Of a stretch of DNA of 64,000 nucleotides, positions 51,417 through 59,575 are shown one piece after another. The notes under the pieces are model-generated. The model was not told the DNA's origin. It did no database searches and worked only from the letters and a program-made list of their open reading frames with translations. This DNA is from Chromatocurvus halotolerans. GTDB lineage: Bacteria > Pseudomonadota > Gammaproteobacteria > Pseudomonadales > Halieaceae. The position numbers and the translations under genes were made by a program. Numbering within the stretch: position 1 is the first letter of the stretch; the number at the start of each line of letters is the position of its first letter. The stretch spans positions 1-64,000 of the forward strand of contig NZ_SLWX01000005.1 in NCBI RefSeq assembly GCF_004340525.1. Direction: 5' to 3'.

Positions 51417-54400
51417 TCAGTTATCGCTGATGGCCTCCAGTCCGTTTTCCGTAAGCGCGGTGTTCACCGCCGACAGGTCGCTGCTGATAACCTGCTCCAG
51501 CGTGGTCAGCTGCGCGTCCAGTTCCCCCTTGAGCAGGTCATAGACATCCAGCTGCCCCTGGGTGGGCAGGCCATCGCCGCTCTCCGCACTCTTCTGCAGG
51601 TAGGCGAGCCGGTTGTTGAGCCTGATCGGGAAATTCAGAGGATCCTGTCCGCTCACGTTCTTCACCTGATAGATGGCCTCTTCCACCGAACTCAGCTTCG
51701 CCTTGAAGTCTTCCGTGGCTTCGACCACGGGCTGCGCCGGTGAATCGCCGAGCTGTTCATCGATCTGCCCCTTCAGGTCGCGGATGCGGATGACGGCCCG
51801 GTTGGCGGCATCCACGGCATCCCTGACTTTCATTGTGAAGGCGAACTGCTGCTCGATGTGCGCATCCGGGATATCGAAGCGCGGATCGGACTTGAGCATG
51901 AAGGTCCGGGTCTGGGTATCGCCATCCACTGTCATTCTGACGGTGTATTCCCCCGGTGGTGCTATCGGACCCAGCTGTGGCCTGCCCGACCAGATGATCA
52001 TGCCGTCGAAATCCGCGGCACCGGCATAGCGGTTGTTCCAGGACCACACGTTAAGCCCCTGCGCAGTCGTCGGATTGATCGGCAGGGCCCCGTACCACTG
52101 TGCGTAGGGATCGTCGATCTCTTCCGGCTCGGGCTCGGTGCCGGTCTTTTCCACGATAATGTTGCCGTCGCTATCCATAATGGCAATGCTGACTTCGTCG
52201 GCTTCTTCTGCCAGGTAATACTGAATGGAGGCTTCCTGCACCCTGCGCACGGCATACAGCGGCTCGAAAAGGTGGAACGTCTTCCCGGCCACCTCCGAGG
52301 AATACTCGCGCAGCGGCGCGATGTCGTCCAGGACATAAATGGACCGCCCGTGCGTCCCGGCCACCACGTCCTTGTCGGTTACCTGCAGGTCGGCAATCTG
52401 TGTGTCGGGCATGTTGAGCTGCAGTGAATGCCAGTTGGCCCCGTCATCGAACGACACATATACCGAGTGCTCACCGCCGGCAAACAACAGCCCCGGCTTG
52501 ACGGGATCTTCCCGCACCGTGTGGATAAAGTCATCTTCACGGATACCGTCGGTAATTTTCGTCCACGACTGACCGTAGTCCGCAGTTTTCCAGATGTAGG
52601 GTTTGCGATCATCCATCTGGTAGCGCTTCACGGCGATGTATGCCGTACCGGGGTTGTGCCGCGACTCGTCGATAATGCTGACCCGCGAATGCTTCGGCAG
52701 GTCGGGCGGCGTGATGTTGTCCCAGGATTCGCCGTGATTGCGCGTGATATGCACCATGCCGTCGTCCGAGCCCGCCCAGAGCGTATTCACGTCGTGGTGC
52801 GACGGCTGCAGGGCAAAGACGGTGGCGTAGATCTCCGGCCCATTCATGTCCATGGTGATAACCCCGCCGGTCTTGCCCAGGGTTTCGGGCTCGGCGTAGG
52901 TCAGATCCGGGCTGATCTTCGACCAGCTCTGGCCCTCGTCCTCACTGACCCAGACGTGCTGCGAACTGGTGTACAGCCGGCTGGAATCCACGGGTGAGAA
53001 CACGATGGGGAAAGTCCACTGCCATCTTTCCGGCAGCGCGCTCGCGGGTTCACCGGAGAAAAACCGCGGATACACCTGCACGTCGCGCAGATAGCCGGTG
53101 GAGCGGTTGAACTTCGTGAGCAGCGCGCCCTGGCTTCCCGCGTAAAACCAGTCGGGCTTGTCGGGATGCTGGGCGATATAGCCGCTCTCGCCGCCACCCA
53201 CGGGATAATAGTATTCCGAGGAAGGACCCCGCGCCTGCCTGAAATCCCAGCCCTCGCTGGGAATACACATCGTGGAGTTATCCTGCTGCGCCCCGCAGAC
53301 GTGATAGGGAAAATCGCTGGTGACCATGATGTGATAGAGCTGTGACGTCGGGAAATCCTGGTCCGTCCATGACTCGCCACCGTTGATGGACACGTTGCCA
53401 CCGCCATCGTTGGCATTGACCATTCTCTGGGGGTTGTTCGGGTCAATCCACAGATCGTGATTGTCGCCGTGGGGAACGGTGATGGTGGTATCGAAGGTCT
53501 CACCGCCGTCAGTGGATTTGTAGAACCCGGTGTTCAGGGCGTAGACCGTGTTTTCATCTTTCGGGTCGGCGTAGATCCGCGTGTAGTAGAACGCACGTTG
53601 CCGCAGCTTTCTGTCGCTGTTGACGTGGGTCCAGGTAGCGCCGGCGTCATCGGAGCGGAAAACACCGCCGTCGGCGGATTCCACGATGGCCCACAGGCGG
53701 TCGGAATTGACCGGGGAGACGGTAATGCCGATCTTGCCCACCGGCTTTTCCGCCAGCCCCGGATTGTCGGTCAGCTCTTCCCAGGTGTCGCCGCCGTCAG
53801 TTGACTTCCAGAGGCCACTGTCGCCACCGCCACCCCACATTTTCCAGGGAGTGCGGTAGACCTCCCAGATAGTGGCGTACACCGTATCCGGATTCCTGCG
53901 GTCAATGATCAGGTCGGCACCGCCGGCCTTTTCGCTGGCAAAGAGCACCTTGTCCCAGGTTGCTCCCCCGTCCTTGCTGCGGAAAATGCCGCGTTGGTCA
54001 TTCGGGCCGTAGGGATGGCCAAGCGCCGCCACGAAAACGGTATCGGGATCGGTAGGGTGAACACGGACCCGGGCAATCGCCTGTGTGTCCCGCAGACCCA
54101 CGTTCTCCCAGGTCTCTCCGGCGTCCGTGGACTTGTAGACCCCGTCGCCCTGCATGATATTGCCGCGCAGCTGGGTTTCGCCGGTACCGATGTAGACGAT
54201 GTCCGGGTTGGTCTCGGCCACCGCCACCGCGCCTACCGAGGAGCTGGTTATCTGGCCATCGGTTACCGGCTTCCAGTTCAGGCCACCGTCTACCGTCTTC
54301 CAGAGACCACCGCCCACGGCACCGAAGTAATACTCATTTTTCCGTCCCGGGCTGCCTGCCACGCCAAGGGAGCGGCCTCCGCGGTCTGGACCGATGTTTC

Positions 54401-54515
54401 GCCACTCCATGCCCTTGATGACACTCTGATCGAAACTCGCCTCCTGCGCACGGAGGCCCTCAGGCGCCGACGCAAGACAGGCACCCATCAACAGGAACGG
54501 AAGTATCTTTTTCAT
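51417..54515 (-). CDS. Large exported sortilin/VPS10-like protein (paralogue 3)
   Basis: A 1032-residue protein with a signal peptide (LPFLLMGACLASAPEGLRAQ); MGAC could also be a lipobox. The N-terminal MEWRNIGPDRGGRSLGVAG and GGGLWKT are the same landmarks as in the other two paralogues. S/T-x-D-x-G-x-T-W repeats (STDAGETW, SKDGGATW, STDGGDTW, SDDAGATW, SEDEGQSW) form the propeller, then an Ig-like region (VSIAIMDSDGNIIVEKTG) and a helical C-terminus. No hydrolase active site is visible. Its position 102 bp before the similar gene suggests tandem duplication followed by divergence. It is divergent from the exported PLP enzyme. Confidence 0.85.
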   Translation of the reverse strand: MKKILPFLLMGACLASAPEGLRAQEASFDQSVIKGMEWRNIGPDRGGRSLGVAGSPGRKNEYYFGAVGGGLWKTVDGGLNWKPVTDGQITSSSVGAVAVAETNPDIVYIGTGETQLRGNIMQGDGVYKSTDAGETWENVGLRDTQAIARVRVHPTDPDTVFVAALGHPYGPNDQRGIFRSKDGGATWDKVLFASEKAGGADLIIDRRNPDTVYATIWEVYRTPWKMWGGGGDSGLWKSTDGGDTWEELTDNPGLAEKPVGKIGITVSPVNSDRLWAIVESADGGVFRSDDAGATWTHVNSDRKLRQRAFYYTRIYADPKDENTVYALNTGFYKSTDGGETFDTTITVPHGDNHDLWIDPNNPQRMVNANDGGGNVSINGGESWTDQDFPTSQLYHIMVTSDFPYHVCGAQQDNSTMCIPSEGWDFRQARGPSSEYYYPVGGGESGYIAQHPDKPDWFYAGSQGALLTKFNRSTGYLRDVQVYPRFFSGEPASALPERWQWTFPIVFSPVDSSRLYTSSQHVWVSEDEGQSWSKISPDLTYAEPETLGKTGGVITMDMNGPEIYATVFALQPSHHDVNTLWAGSDDGMVHITRNHGESWDNITPPDLPKHSRVSIIDESRHNPGTAYIAVKRYQMDDRKPYIWKTADYGQSWTKITDGIREDDFIHTVREDPVKPGLLFAGGEHSVYVSFDDGANWHSLQLNMPDTQIADLQVTDKDVVAGTHGRSIYVLDDIAPLREYSSEVAGKTFHLFEPLYAVRRVQEASIQYYLAEEADEVSIAIMDSDGNIIVEKTGTEPEPEEIDDPYAQWYGALPINPTTAQGLNVWSWNNRYAGAADFDGMIIWSGRPQLGPIAPPGEYTVRMTVDGDTQTRTFMLKSDPRFDIPDAHIEQQFAFTMKVRDAVDAANRAVIRIRDLKGQIDEQLGDSPAQPVVEATEDFKAKLSSVEEAIYQVKNVSGQDPLNFPIRLNNRLAYLQKSAESGDGLPTQGQLDVYDLLKGELDAQLTTLEQVISSDLSAVNTALTENGLEAISDN

Positions 54516-54720
54516 AAGGCGTATTCATTATCATTTTCCGGGATAGGGAACTTAGCATACAGATACGACATTTCGCCACCGGGTAGCGGCGGCGGCAAAT
54601 GGGATGACCAGAAATGATTGATGGCCCGGAATCCCGGCATCTGGCAAGCTCATTCCGAGACGACCAAAGCGCCAGCTGGCAGTGAAGCGCGACGGCGCCC
54701 CGGAAACGCAGGGAGTCCCC

Positions 54721-56019
54721 ATGAATCTCAGACGCAGACACCTCATCGCGGCGCTTGCCGCCGGCGTCGCGGCCGCACCCACACGCGGACGGCTCGCCGC
54801 AGAGCGCGTGTCGCTGCCATCCCCGCCCGAGGGCCAGAGCCCTTCCGTACTGGCCAGGAACGAGAACTACTGGCGCGAGGTGGCCAGCCATTACGACCGT
54901 AGCGACGGTATCGTGAATCTAGAGCACGGTTACTGGGGCAAGATGGCCAGACCCGTTCAGGAGGCCTATCTGGATGCCACGCGCCGGGTGAATGCCGGCA
55001 ACTCGGTTTACGGTCGCAGGCACTACCCCAGCGACGTCGGGCGCTCAGTCCGCCATATCGCGCAGGCCCTCGGTGCCCATGACGACGAGATCGTCCTCAC
55101 CCGCAATGCCTCCGAGGCCATACAGAATCTGATCCGCCAGTACCGGGGACTCGGCGCGGGAGATGCCGTGCTCTACGCGGATGTCGACTACCCCCAGTTC
55201 AAGACCACCATGCACTGGCTGGAGTCATCGCGCGGCGTACGCGCCGTGATGCTGGCGCTGCCGGCCCGCGCAACACAGCAGGCGATTCTCGACCGCTATC
55301 GACAGGCCTTCGACGCCCACCCGGATCTCCGGCTCATGCTTCTCACCCACGTCAGCAACCAGCACGGACTGGTGATCCCGGTCGCGGCAATTGCGGCAGA
55401 AGCAAGGCAGAGAGGCATCGATGTTATCTGCGACAGCGCGCAATCCTGGGGTCTTCTGGATTACCGCATCAGCGATCTCGGCGTGGACTGGGCGGGCTTC
55501 AACCTGCACAAGTGGATCGGCAGTCCGGTGGGCGTCGGCGCACTCTACATGCGCCGTGGAACCCTCGAAAAAATCGCCCCCTTCCCGGGCGAGGCGGATC
55601 CGGACAACACGCGTGCAGCGACGCGCATCCATATGGGAACCGCGAACTTTGCCGCCATGCTGAGCATTCCCGACGCGCTGGATTTTCATACGCTGATCGG
55701 CGGCGCCAACAAGGAGGCCCGACTACGCTACCTGCGCGGATTGTGGACCGATGAGGCAGAGCGCATGCCGCATGTCGAGGTCCTCGGTGGCGCCGACGAG
55801 GCGTCGTGGACCGGGATGGGCGCCTTTCGCCTGGCAGGCAAGTCCAGCGCCCATGACGCACAGCAGCTGCAGCAGCGCCTTGAACGGGACTTCGGCATTT
55901 TCACCGTGGTCCGCAAAGGCCTCGCCAGCGGACACTGCGTTCGGATAACGCCGCAGGTATTCACCAGCCCCCGGGAAATCATGGCGCTGACAGACGCCAT
56001 GCAGCGAATTCGCGCCTAG
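54721..56019 (+). CDS. Tat-exported PLP-dependent class V aminotransferase-fold enzyme (PvdN/IPN-epimerase-like)
   Basis: 432 residues; the start at 54721 has GGGAG 6 bases upstream and gives a twin-arginine leader (LRRRHLIAALAAGVAAAP). The class V fold is clear: VNLEHGYWG, TRNASEAIQNLI, ICDSAQSWG (D238 pairs with the PLP ring nitrogen) and FNLHKWIG (K264, Schiff-base lysine). Isopenicillin-N epimerase-like proteins with Tat signals are known; P. aeruginosa PvdN is one that modifies pyoverdine in the periplasm. No siderophore genes are seen nearby, so the substrate is open. Cofactor is loaded in the cytoplasm before export. Confidence 0.85.
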   Translation: MNLRRRHLIAALAAGVAAAPTRGRLAAERVSLPSPPEGQSPSVLARNENYWREVASHYDRSDGIVNLEHGYWGKMARPVQEAYLDATRRVNAGNSVYGRRHYPSDVGRSVRHIAQALGAHDDEIVLTRNASEAIQNLIRQYRGLGAGDAVLYADVDYPQFKTTMHWLESSRGVRAVMLALPARATQQAILDRYRQAFDAHPDLRLMLLTHVSNQHGLVIPVAAIAAEARQRGIDVICDSAQSWGLLDYRISDLGVDWAGFNLHKWIGSPVGVGALYMRRGTLEKIAPFPGEADPDNTRAATRIHMGTANFAAMLSIPDALDFHTLIGGANKEARLRYLRGLWTDEAERMPHVEVLGGADEASWTGMGAFRLAGKSSAHDAQQLQQRLERDFGIFTVVRKGLASGHCVRITPQVFTSPREIMALTDAMQRIRA

Positions 56020-56037
56020 TGCCTTGCGGCTAGGTGC
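56012..56037. terminator. Hairpin spanning both stop codons of two convergent genes
   Basis: GCGCCTAG (56012-56019) pairs with CTAGGTGC (56030-56037) with one G.T pair and a 10-nt loop. The left arm contains the TAG stop of the PLP-enzyme gene, the right arm that of the NTF2-like gene. No T-tract follows on either side, so a bidirectional transcript-end structure is only a suggestion. Confidence 0.4.
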
Positions 56038-56476
56038 GGATAAACACCTTGTTGATGATCCGCCAGTGTCCGTCCAGCTTCACGAGGGTCAGGAAATCCA
56101 CGTAGTCACCATCGAAGTTGAACACCACCCGCGCAACCTGCCCCCCGGCCATGTCAATCGACAGAATATCGCCGCGTCGCTCGGTGGCCTGTCCCTGCAT
56201 CCAGCGCGCCATGGCATCCGCTATCGGCTCCACCACCAGCGCGCCGGACGCATCCACGCTCTTCAGCGTCGCACTGGGGTCGAACGCCCGCTCGAGTCGA
56301 TCCCGATCTACCTGGTTGATGCCCTCAAAATAATCAAACACCGTGTCGCGGATTGCCGCAAGCTCATCAGCGGCAGAGGCGGAAACGGCGGCGGTCAGAC
56401 ACGCGGCCAGCAGCAGCAAGCGGAGCGAACCGGTAAACGACCGACGCACCGGCCAGCGAGTCGCGGTGTATTGCAT
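56030..56476 (-). CDS. Exported NTF2/lumazine-binding-like protein
   Basis: 148 residues with GGGAGAG 9 bases before the ATG and a signal peptide (LRLLLLAACLTAAVSASAA). The cone-shaped NTF2 fold is indicated by LAAIRDTVFDYFEGINQVDRDRLERAFDPSATL, then the strand pattern ARVVFNFDGDYVDFLTLVKLDGHWRIINKVF. PF12893-type lumazine-binding-like proteins have this layout. It may be a small ligand binder or enzyme in the periplasm. Its 3' end is 10 bp from that of the PLP enzyme. Confidence 0.75.
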   Translation of the reverse strand: MQYTATRWPVRRSFTGSLRLLLLAACLTAAVSASAADELAAIRDTVFDYFEGINQVDRDRLERAFDPSATLKSVDASGALVVEPIADAMARWMQGQATERRGDILSIDMAGGQVARVVFNFDGDYVDFLTLVKLDGHWRIINKVFIRT

Positions 56477-56611
56477 GGTAAATCTCTCCCTGCGCTCGAT
56501 ATTCCTGTGTCGTGACTATAGCATCGGATCCCGCCCGCGGGCGTTGACCTCAGACGCCGGCAACGCGAGACTTCATCAGATGCATTTCACCCTGCTGACA
56601 AGAGGCCTCCC

Positions 56612-58930
56612 ATGTCCCTGCCGCCCACTGCACGCCGCATGATGCTTTTCTCTCTGGGGGCCATTGCCCTGTGGGCCACTGCCCCGGCCAAGACGGTCGC
56701 CGACGAAGACGCACGGCAGGCGAACGCAATGCTCACCAATGAAGCAATTTTCAGCACGGAAGACTACGCGGCAAAGGAGCCCGGGGCCACGCAGTGGTTG
56801 ACCGCGGATAACGCCTATACCGCGCTCGAGCCCGCCCCCGGTCACGAAGAGCGTGAGGCCGGTGTCGATGAAAACGGCGAGGAGACACCGCCGCCCCAGG
56901 AGATCGTGGCCTACGATCTCGCCACCCTGGAGCGTCGCGTGCTGGTCACGACGAAGCAGCTCACGCCGGAAGGCCGGGATAGCCCGCTGGCCGTTGACGA
57001 CTACGCCTGGTCCGACGACCGGCGCCGCCTGCTGATCTACACCAACAGCGAGCAGGTGTGGCGGGTGAAAAGCCGCGGCGACTACTGGGTGCTGAACCTG
57101 GACACCGGTCATCTCAGACAGCTCGGCGGTACGGATGCCGCGCCCTCCTCACTGCAGTTCGCCAAATTCTCCCCCGACGGGCGGGCCGTGGCCTATGTCC
57201 GTGACGCCGATATCTTCCTGGAGAGCGACAGCGGCGACATCCACAAACTCACGGAACGTGGCTCCGAGGCCATCATCAACGGCATCATGAGCTGGGCCTA
57301 CGAGGAGGAATTCAGCATTCGCGACGGCTTCCGCTTCAGCCCCGATGGCGCACGCATCGCCTTCTGGCAGTTTGATACCTCGGGCGTTCGCGACTTTCTC
57401 ATCATCGACAACACATCGGAGCTCTACCCCACCGTCACGCGCATTCCCTACCCGAAGGTGGGTGAGACGGTTTCCGCCGCGCGCATCGGCATGGTGTCGA
57501 TCGAGGGTGGCGACCCTGTCTGGGTGGAACCGCCCGGCGACCCCCGGCAACATTACATTCCCCGGATGCAGTGGGCCGGCTCGAGCGATGCGGTGCTGCT
57601 GCAGCAGGTCAACCGGCGTCAGAACCGCAACCAGTTCTATTACGCCGATGCCTCAGACGGCTCGCTGACGCCGGTGCTGGTGGACGAGGAAGCCACCCAC
57701 CTTGACGACTTCCACGACGTCAAGTGGCTGCAGGACGGCAAGTTCTTCACGCTCATCAGCGAGCGCAGCGGCTGGCGTCACATCTACCGGGTATCCCGCG
57801 ATGGCAGTTCGCTGGTCGATCTCACTCCCGGTGACTACGACGTTGACGAACTGGTCGCCGTCAACGAGGCGGACAACGCGCTGTACTTCACGGCGTCGCC
57901 CGATGACAGCGCATCGCGCTATCTGTTCCGGACGACGCTTGATGGCAGCAATGAGGCCGCGCGCATCACGCCGGGGTCGTTCAGCGGTGATAACGTCTAC
58001 GACATCGCCGACGATGGCCAGCACGCAATTCACCGGCACTCGCGCCTGCTGCAGCCGCCGCAGTACCGTCTCGTGACTCTGCCCGGCCACGCTGAACGCC
58101 GGATGCTGGAGGACAACAGCGCGCTGCGCGAACGGCTCTCGACGCTGGCGGGCGGCGATCCGGAATTCTTCAGCGTCAAGGCGCGGGACGGCCTGGTCAT
58201 GGATGGCTTCATGCTTCGCCCTGCCAACGTTGACCGCAGGCAATCGTATCCCCTGCTGATGTACGTTTACGGAGAGGTTGCCGGCCAGACCGTTCGCGAC
58301 CGCTGGGTCGGGGATCGCAACCTCTGGCACTGGCTCATGACCCAGCGCGGCTATGCGGTCGCCTCGATCGACAACCGGGGCACGCCCGCACTCAAGGGGC
58401 GGGACTGGCGCAAGTCGCTGTATGGCGGCATCGGCATCCTGTCTTCGCGGGATCAATACGACGGCCTGCAGGCCCTGCTTGCCAGACACGACTACCTCGA
58501 CCCCGAGCGCGTGGGTATCTGGGGGCATTCCGGCGGCGGATCGATGACCCTCAACATGCTGTTCCGCCACCCCGAGGCCTACAGTGTGGGCATTTCCCGG
58601 GCGCCAGTGAGTGACCAGCGTCTGTATGACGCAATTTATCAGGAGCGCTATTCCGGGCTGCCCGACGAGCACGCCGAGGGCTATGTTCAGGGTTCACCCA
58701 TTACCCACGCGGCCGGCCTCGAGGGCAAGCTGCTGCTGATTCACGGCACTGGCGACGACAATGTGCATTACCAGAGCGCCGAGCGACTGATCGACGAACT
58801 GGTGCGACTGAACAAGCCCTTTGATTTCCTTCCCTACCCGAACCGCCGGCACGCACTCACGCTGGGTGATGGCACCGAGCTGCACCTCTACTCAACAATG
58901 ACGCGGTATCTCGAGGAGCACCTGAAATAG
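56612..58930 (+). CDS. Exported S9B dipeptidyl-peptidase IV
   Basis: A 772-residue serine peptidase with AGAGG upstream of its ATG and a signal peptide (MMLFSLGAIALWATAPA). The N-terminal eight-bladed propeller contains MSWAYEEEF (E231-E233), the double-Glu motif that anchors the substrate amino group and is diagnostic of DPP IV. The alpha/beta-hydrolase domain has S640 (GHSGGG), D715 (GTGDDNVH) and H747 (NRRHAL) as the catalytic triad. It removes N-terminal X-Pro or X-Ala dipeptides in the periplasm. Together with the M24 and M14 enzymes it suggests use of proline-containing peptides. Confidence 0.9.
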   Translation: MSLPPTARRMMLFSLGAIALWATAPAKTVADEDARQANAMLTNEAIFSTEDYAAKEPGATQWLTADNAYTALEPAPGHEEREAGVDENGEETPPPQEIVAYDLATLERRVLVTTKQLTPEGRDSPLAVDDYAWSDDRRRLLIYTNSEQVWRVKSRGDYWVLNLDTGHLRQLGGTDAAPSSLQFAKFSPDGRAVAYVRDADIFLESDSGDIHKLTERGSEAIINGIMSWAYEEEFSIRDGFRFSPDGARIAFWQFDTSGVRDFLIIDNTSELYPTVTRIPYPKVGETVSAARIGMVSIEGGDPVWVEPPGDPRQHYIPRMQWAGSSDAVLLQQVNRRQNRNQFYYADASDGSLTPVLVDEEATHLDDFHDVKWLQDGKFFTLISERSGWRHIYRVSRDGSSLVDLTPGDYDVDELVAVNEADNALYFTASPDDSASRYLFRTTLDGSNEAARITPGSFSGDNVYDIADDGQHAIHRHSRLLQPPQYRLVTLPGHAERRMLEDNSALRERLSTLAGGDPEFFSVKARDGLVMDGFMLRPANVDRRQSYPLLMYVYGEVAGQTVRDRWVGDRNLWHWLMTQRGYAVASIDNRGTPALKGRDWRKSLYGGIGILSSRDQYDGLQALLARHDYLDPERVGIWGHSGGGSMTLNMLFRHPEAYSVGISRAPVSDQRLYDAIYQERYSGLPDEHAEGYVQGSPITHAAGLEGKLLLIHGTGDDNVHYQSAERLIDELVRLNKPFDFLPYPNRRHALTLGDGTELHLYSTMTRYLEEHLK

Positions 58931-58933
58931 CCG

Positions 58934-59410
58934 TCAATCGCCCTCGCTCACGACGGCAAATGCCGTCGTCCTGCTCAGTGGGGTCGCCGCGGTCGGCGCG
59001 CCCCACTGGCAGTTCGCCCGCAGCAGATCGTTGATGATGGCGCCCAGGTCACCGTAGGCAAGCTGTTGCCGCGCTTCCTGCATGGCATCAACCCGGCTGA
59101 GGGGTTCGCCGGAATCCCAGGTGACCGACCCGGTGAGCAGAACAAAGGCCTTCTGCGTGAGCACCGCGCCCTCGATACCGATATTGCGTGGCTCTATGCT
59201 GCGAAATGTCAGCAGATCATGCGCGGAAAGCCAGATCAGCGTTTCGAAGCAGGCCTGCGACTTGCGATCCGGCAGGCCGGTCATGTCCCACTGTATCGGA
59301 CCGATCAGGTCCTCCACGAGCAGCAGATGACGAACCGGAAAGACGCTGTAGAGCAGGCACAGCACCTCGGAGGTGACGTAGTGGAATTCATCGATGTTGA
59401 CGGGTGACAT
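58934..59410 (-). CDS. Conserved hypothetical, 158 residues
   Basis: A soluble protein beginning MSPVNIDEFHYVTSEVLCLLYSVFPVRHLLLVEDLIGP. It has helical, hydrophobic-patterned stretches (CFETLIWLSAHDLLTFRS and AVLTQKAFVLLTGSVTW) and no catalytic motif I can identify. It is convergent with the DPP IV gene (3 bp apart) and divergent from the EAL protein. Conserved residues cannot be judged from one sequence. Confidence 0.65.
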   Translation of the reverse strand: MSPVNIDEFHYVTSEVLCLLYSVFPVRHLLLVEDLIGPIQWDMTGLPDRKSQACFETLIWLSAHDLLTFRSIEPRNIGIEGAVLTQKAFVLLTGSVTWDSGEPLSRVDAMQEARQQLAYGDLGAIINDLLRANCQWGAPTAATPLSRTTAFAVVSEGD

Positions 59411-59575
59411 GGATAGATTCTAGCCGTTGCAGCAGGCGATCAGAACGGGCGTGAGCCACTGCAATGAAAAAATCTGATAATTTTCTGCAGATTGCCTGTT
59501 TGACCTCACCGCCAGCTCTGCTCATCATTCAGCATTTCAGACAGATCTGCATCTGCCAGATTCGGTGTGCGGCCC

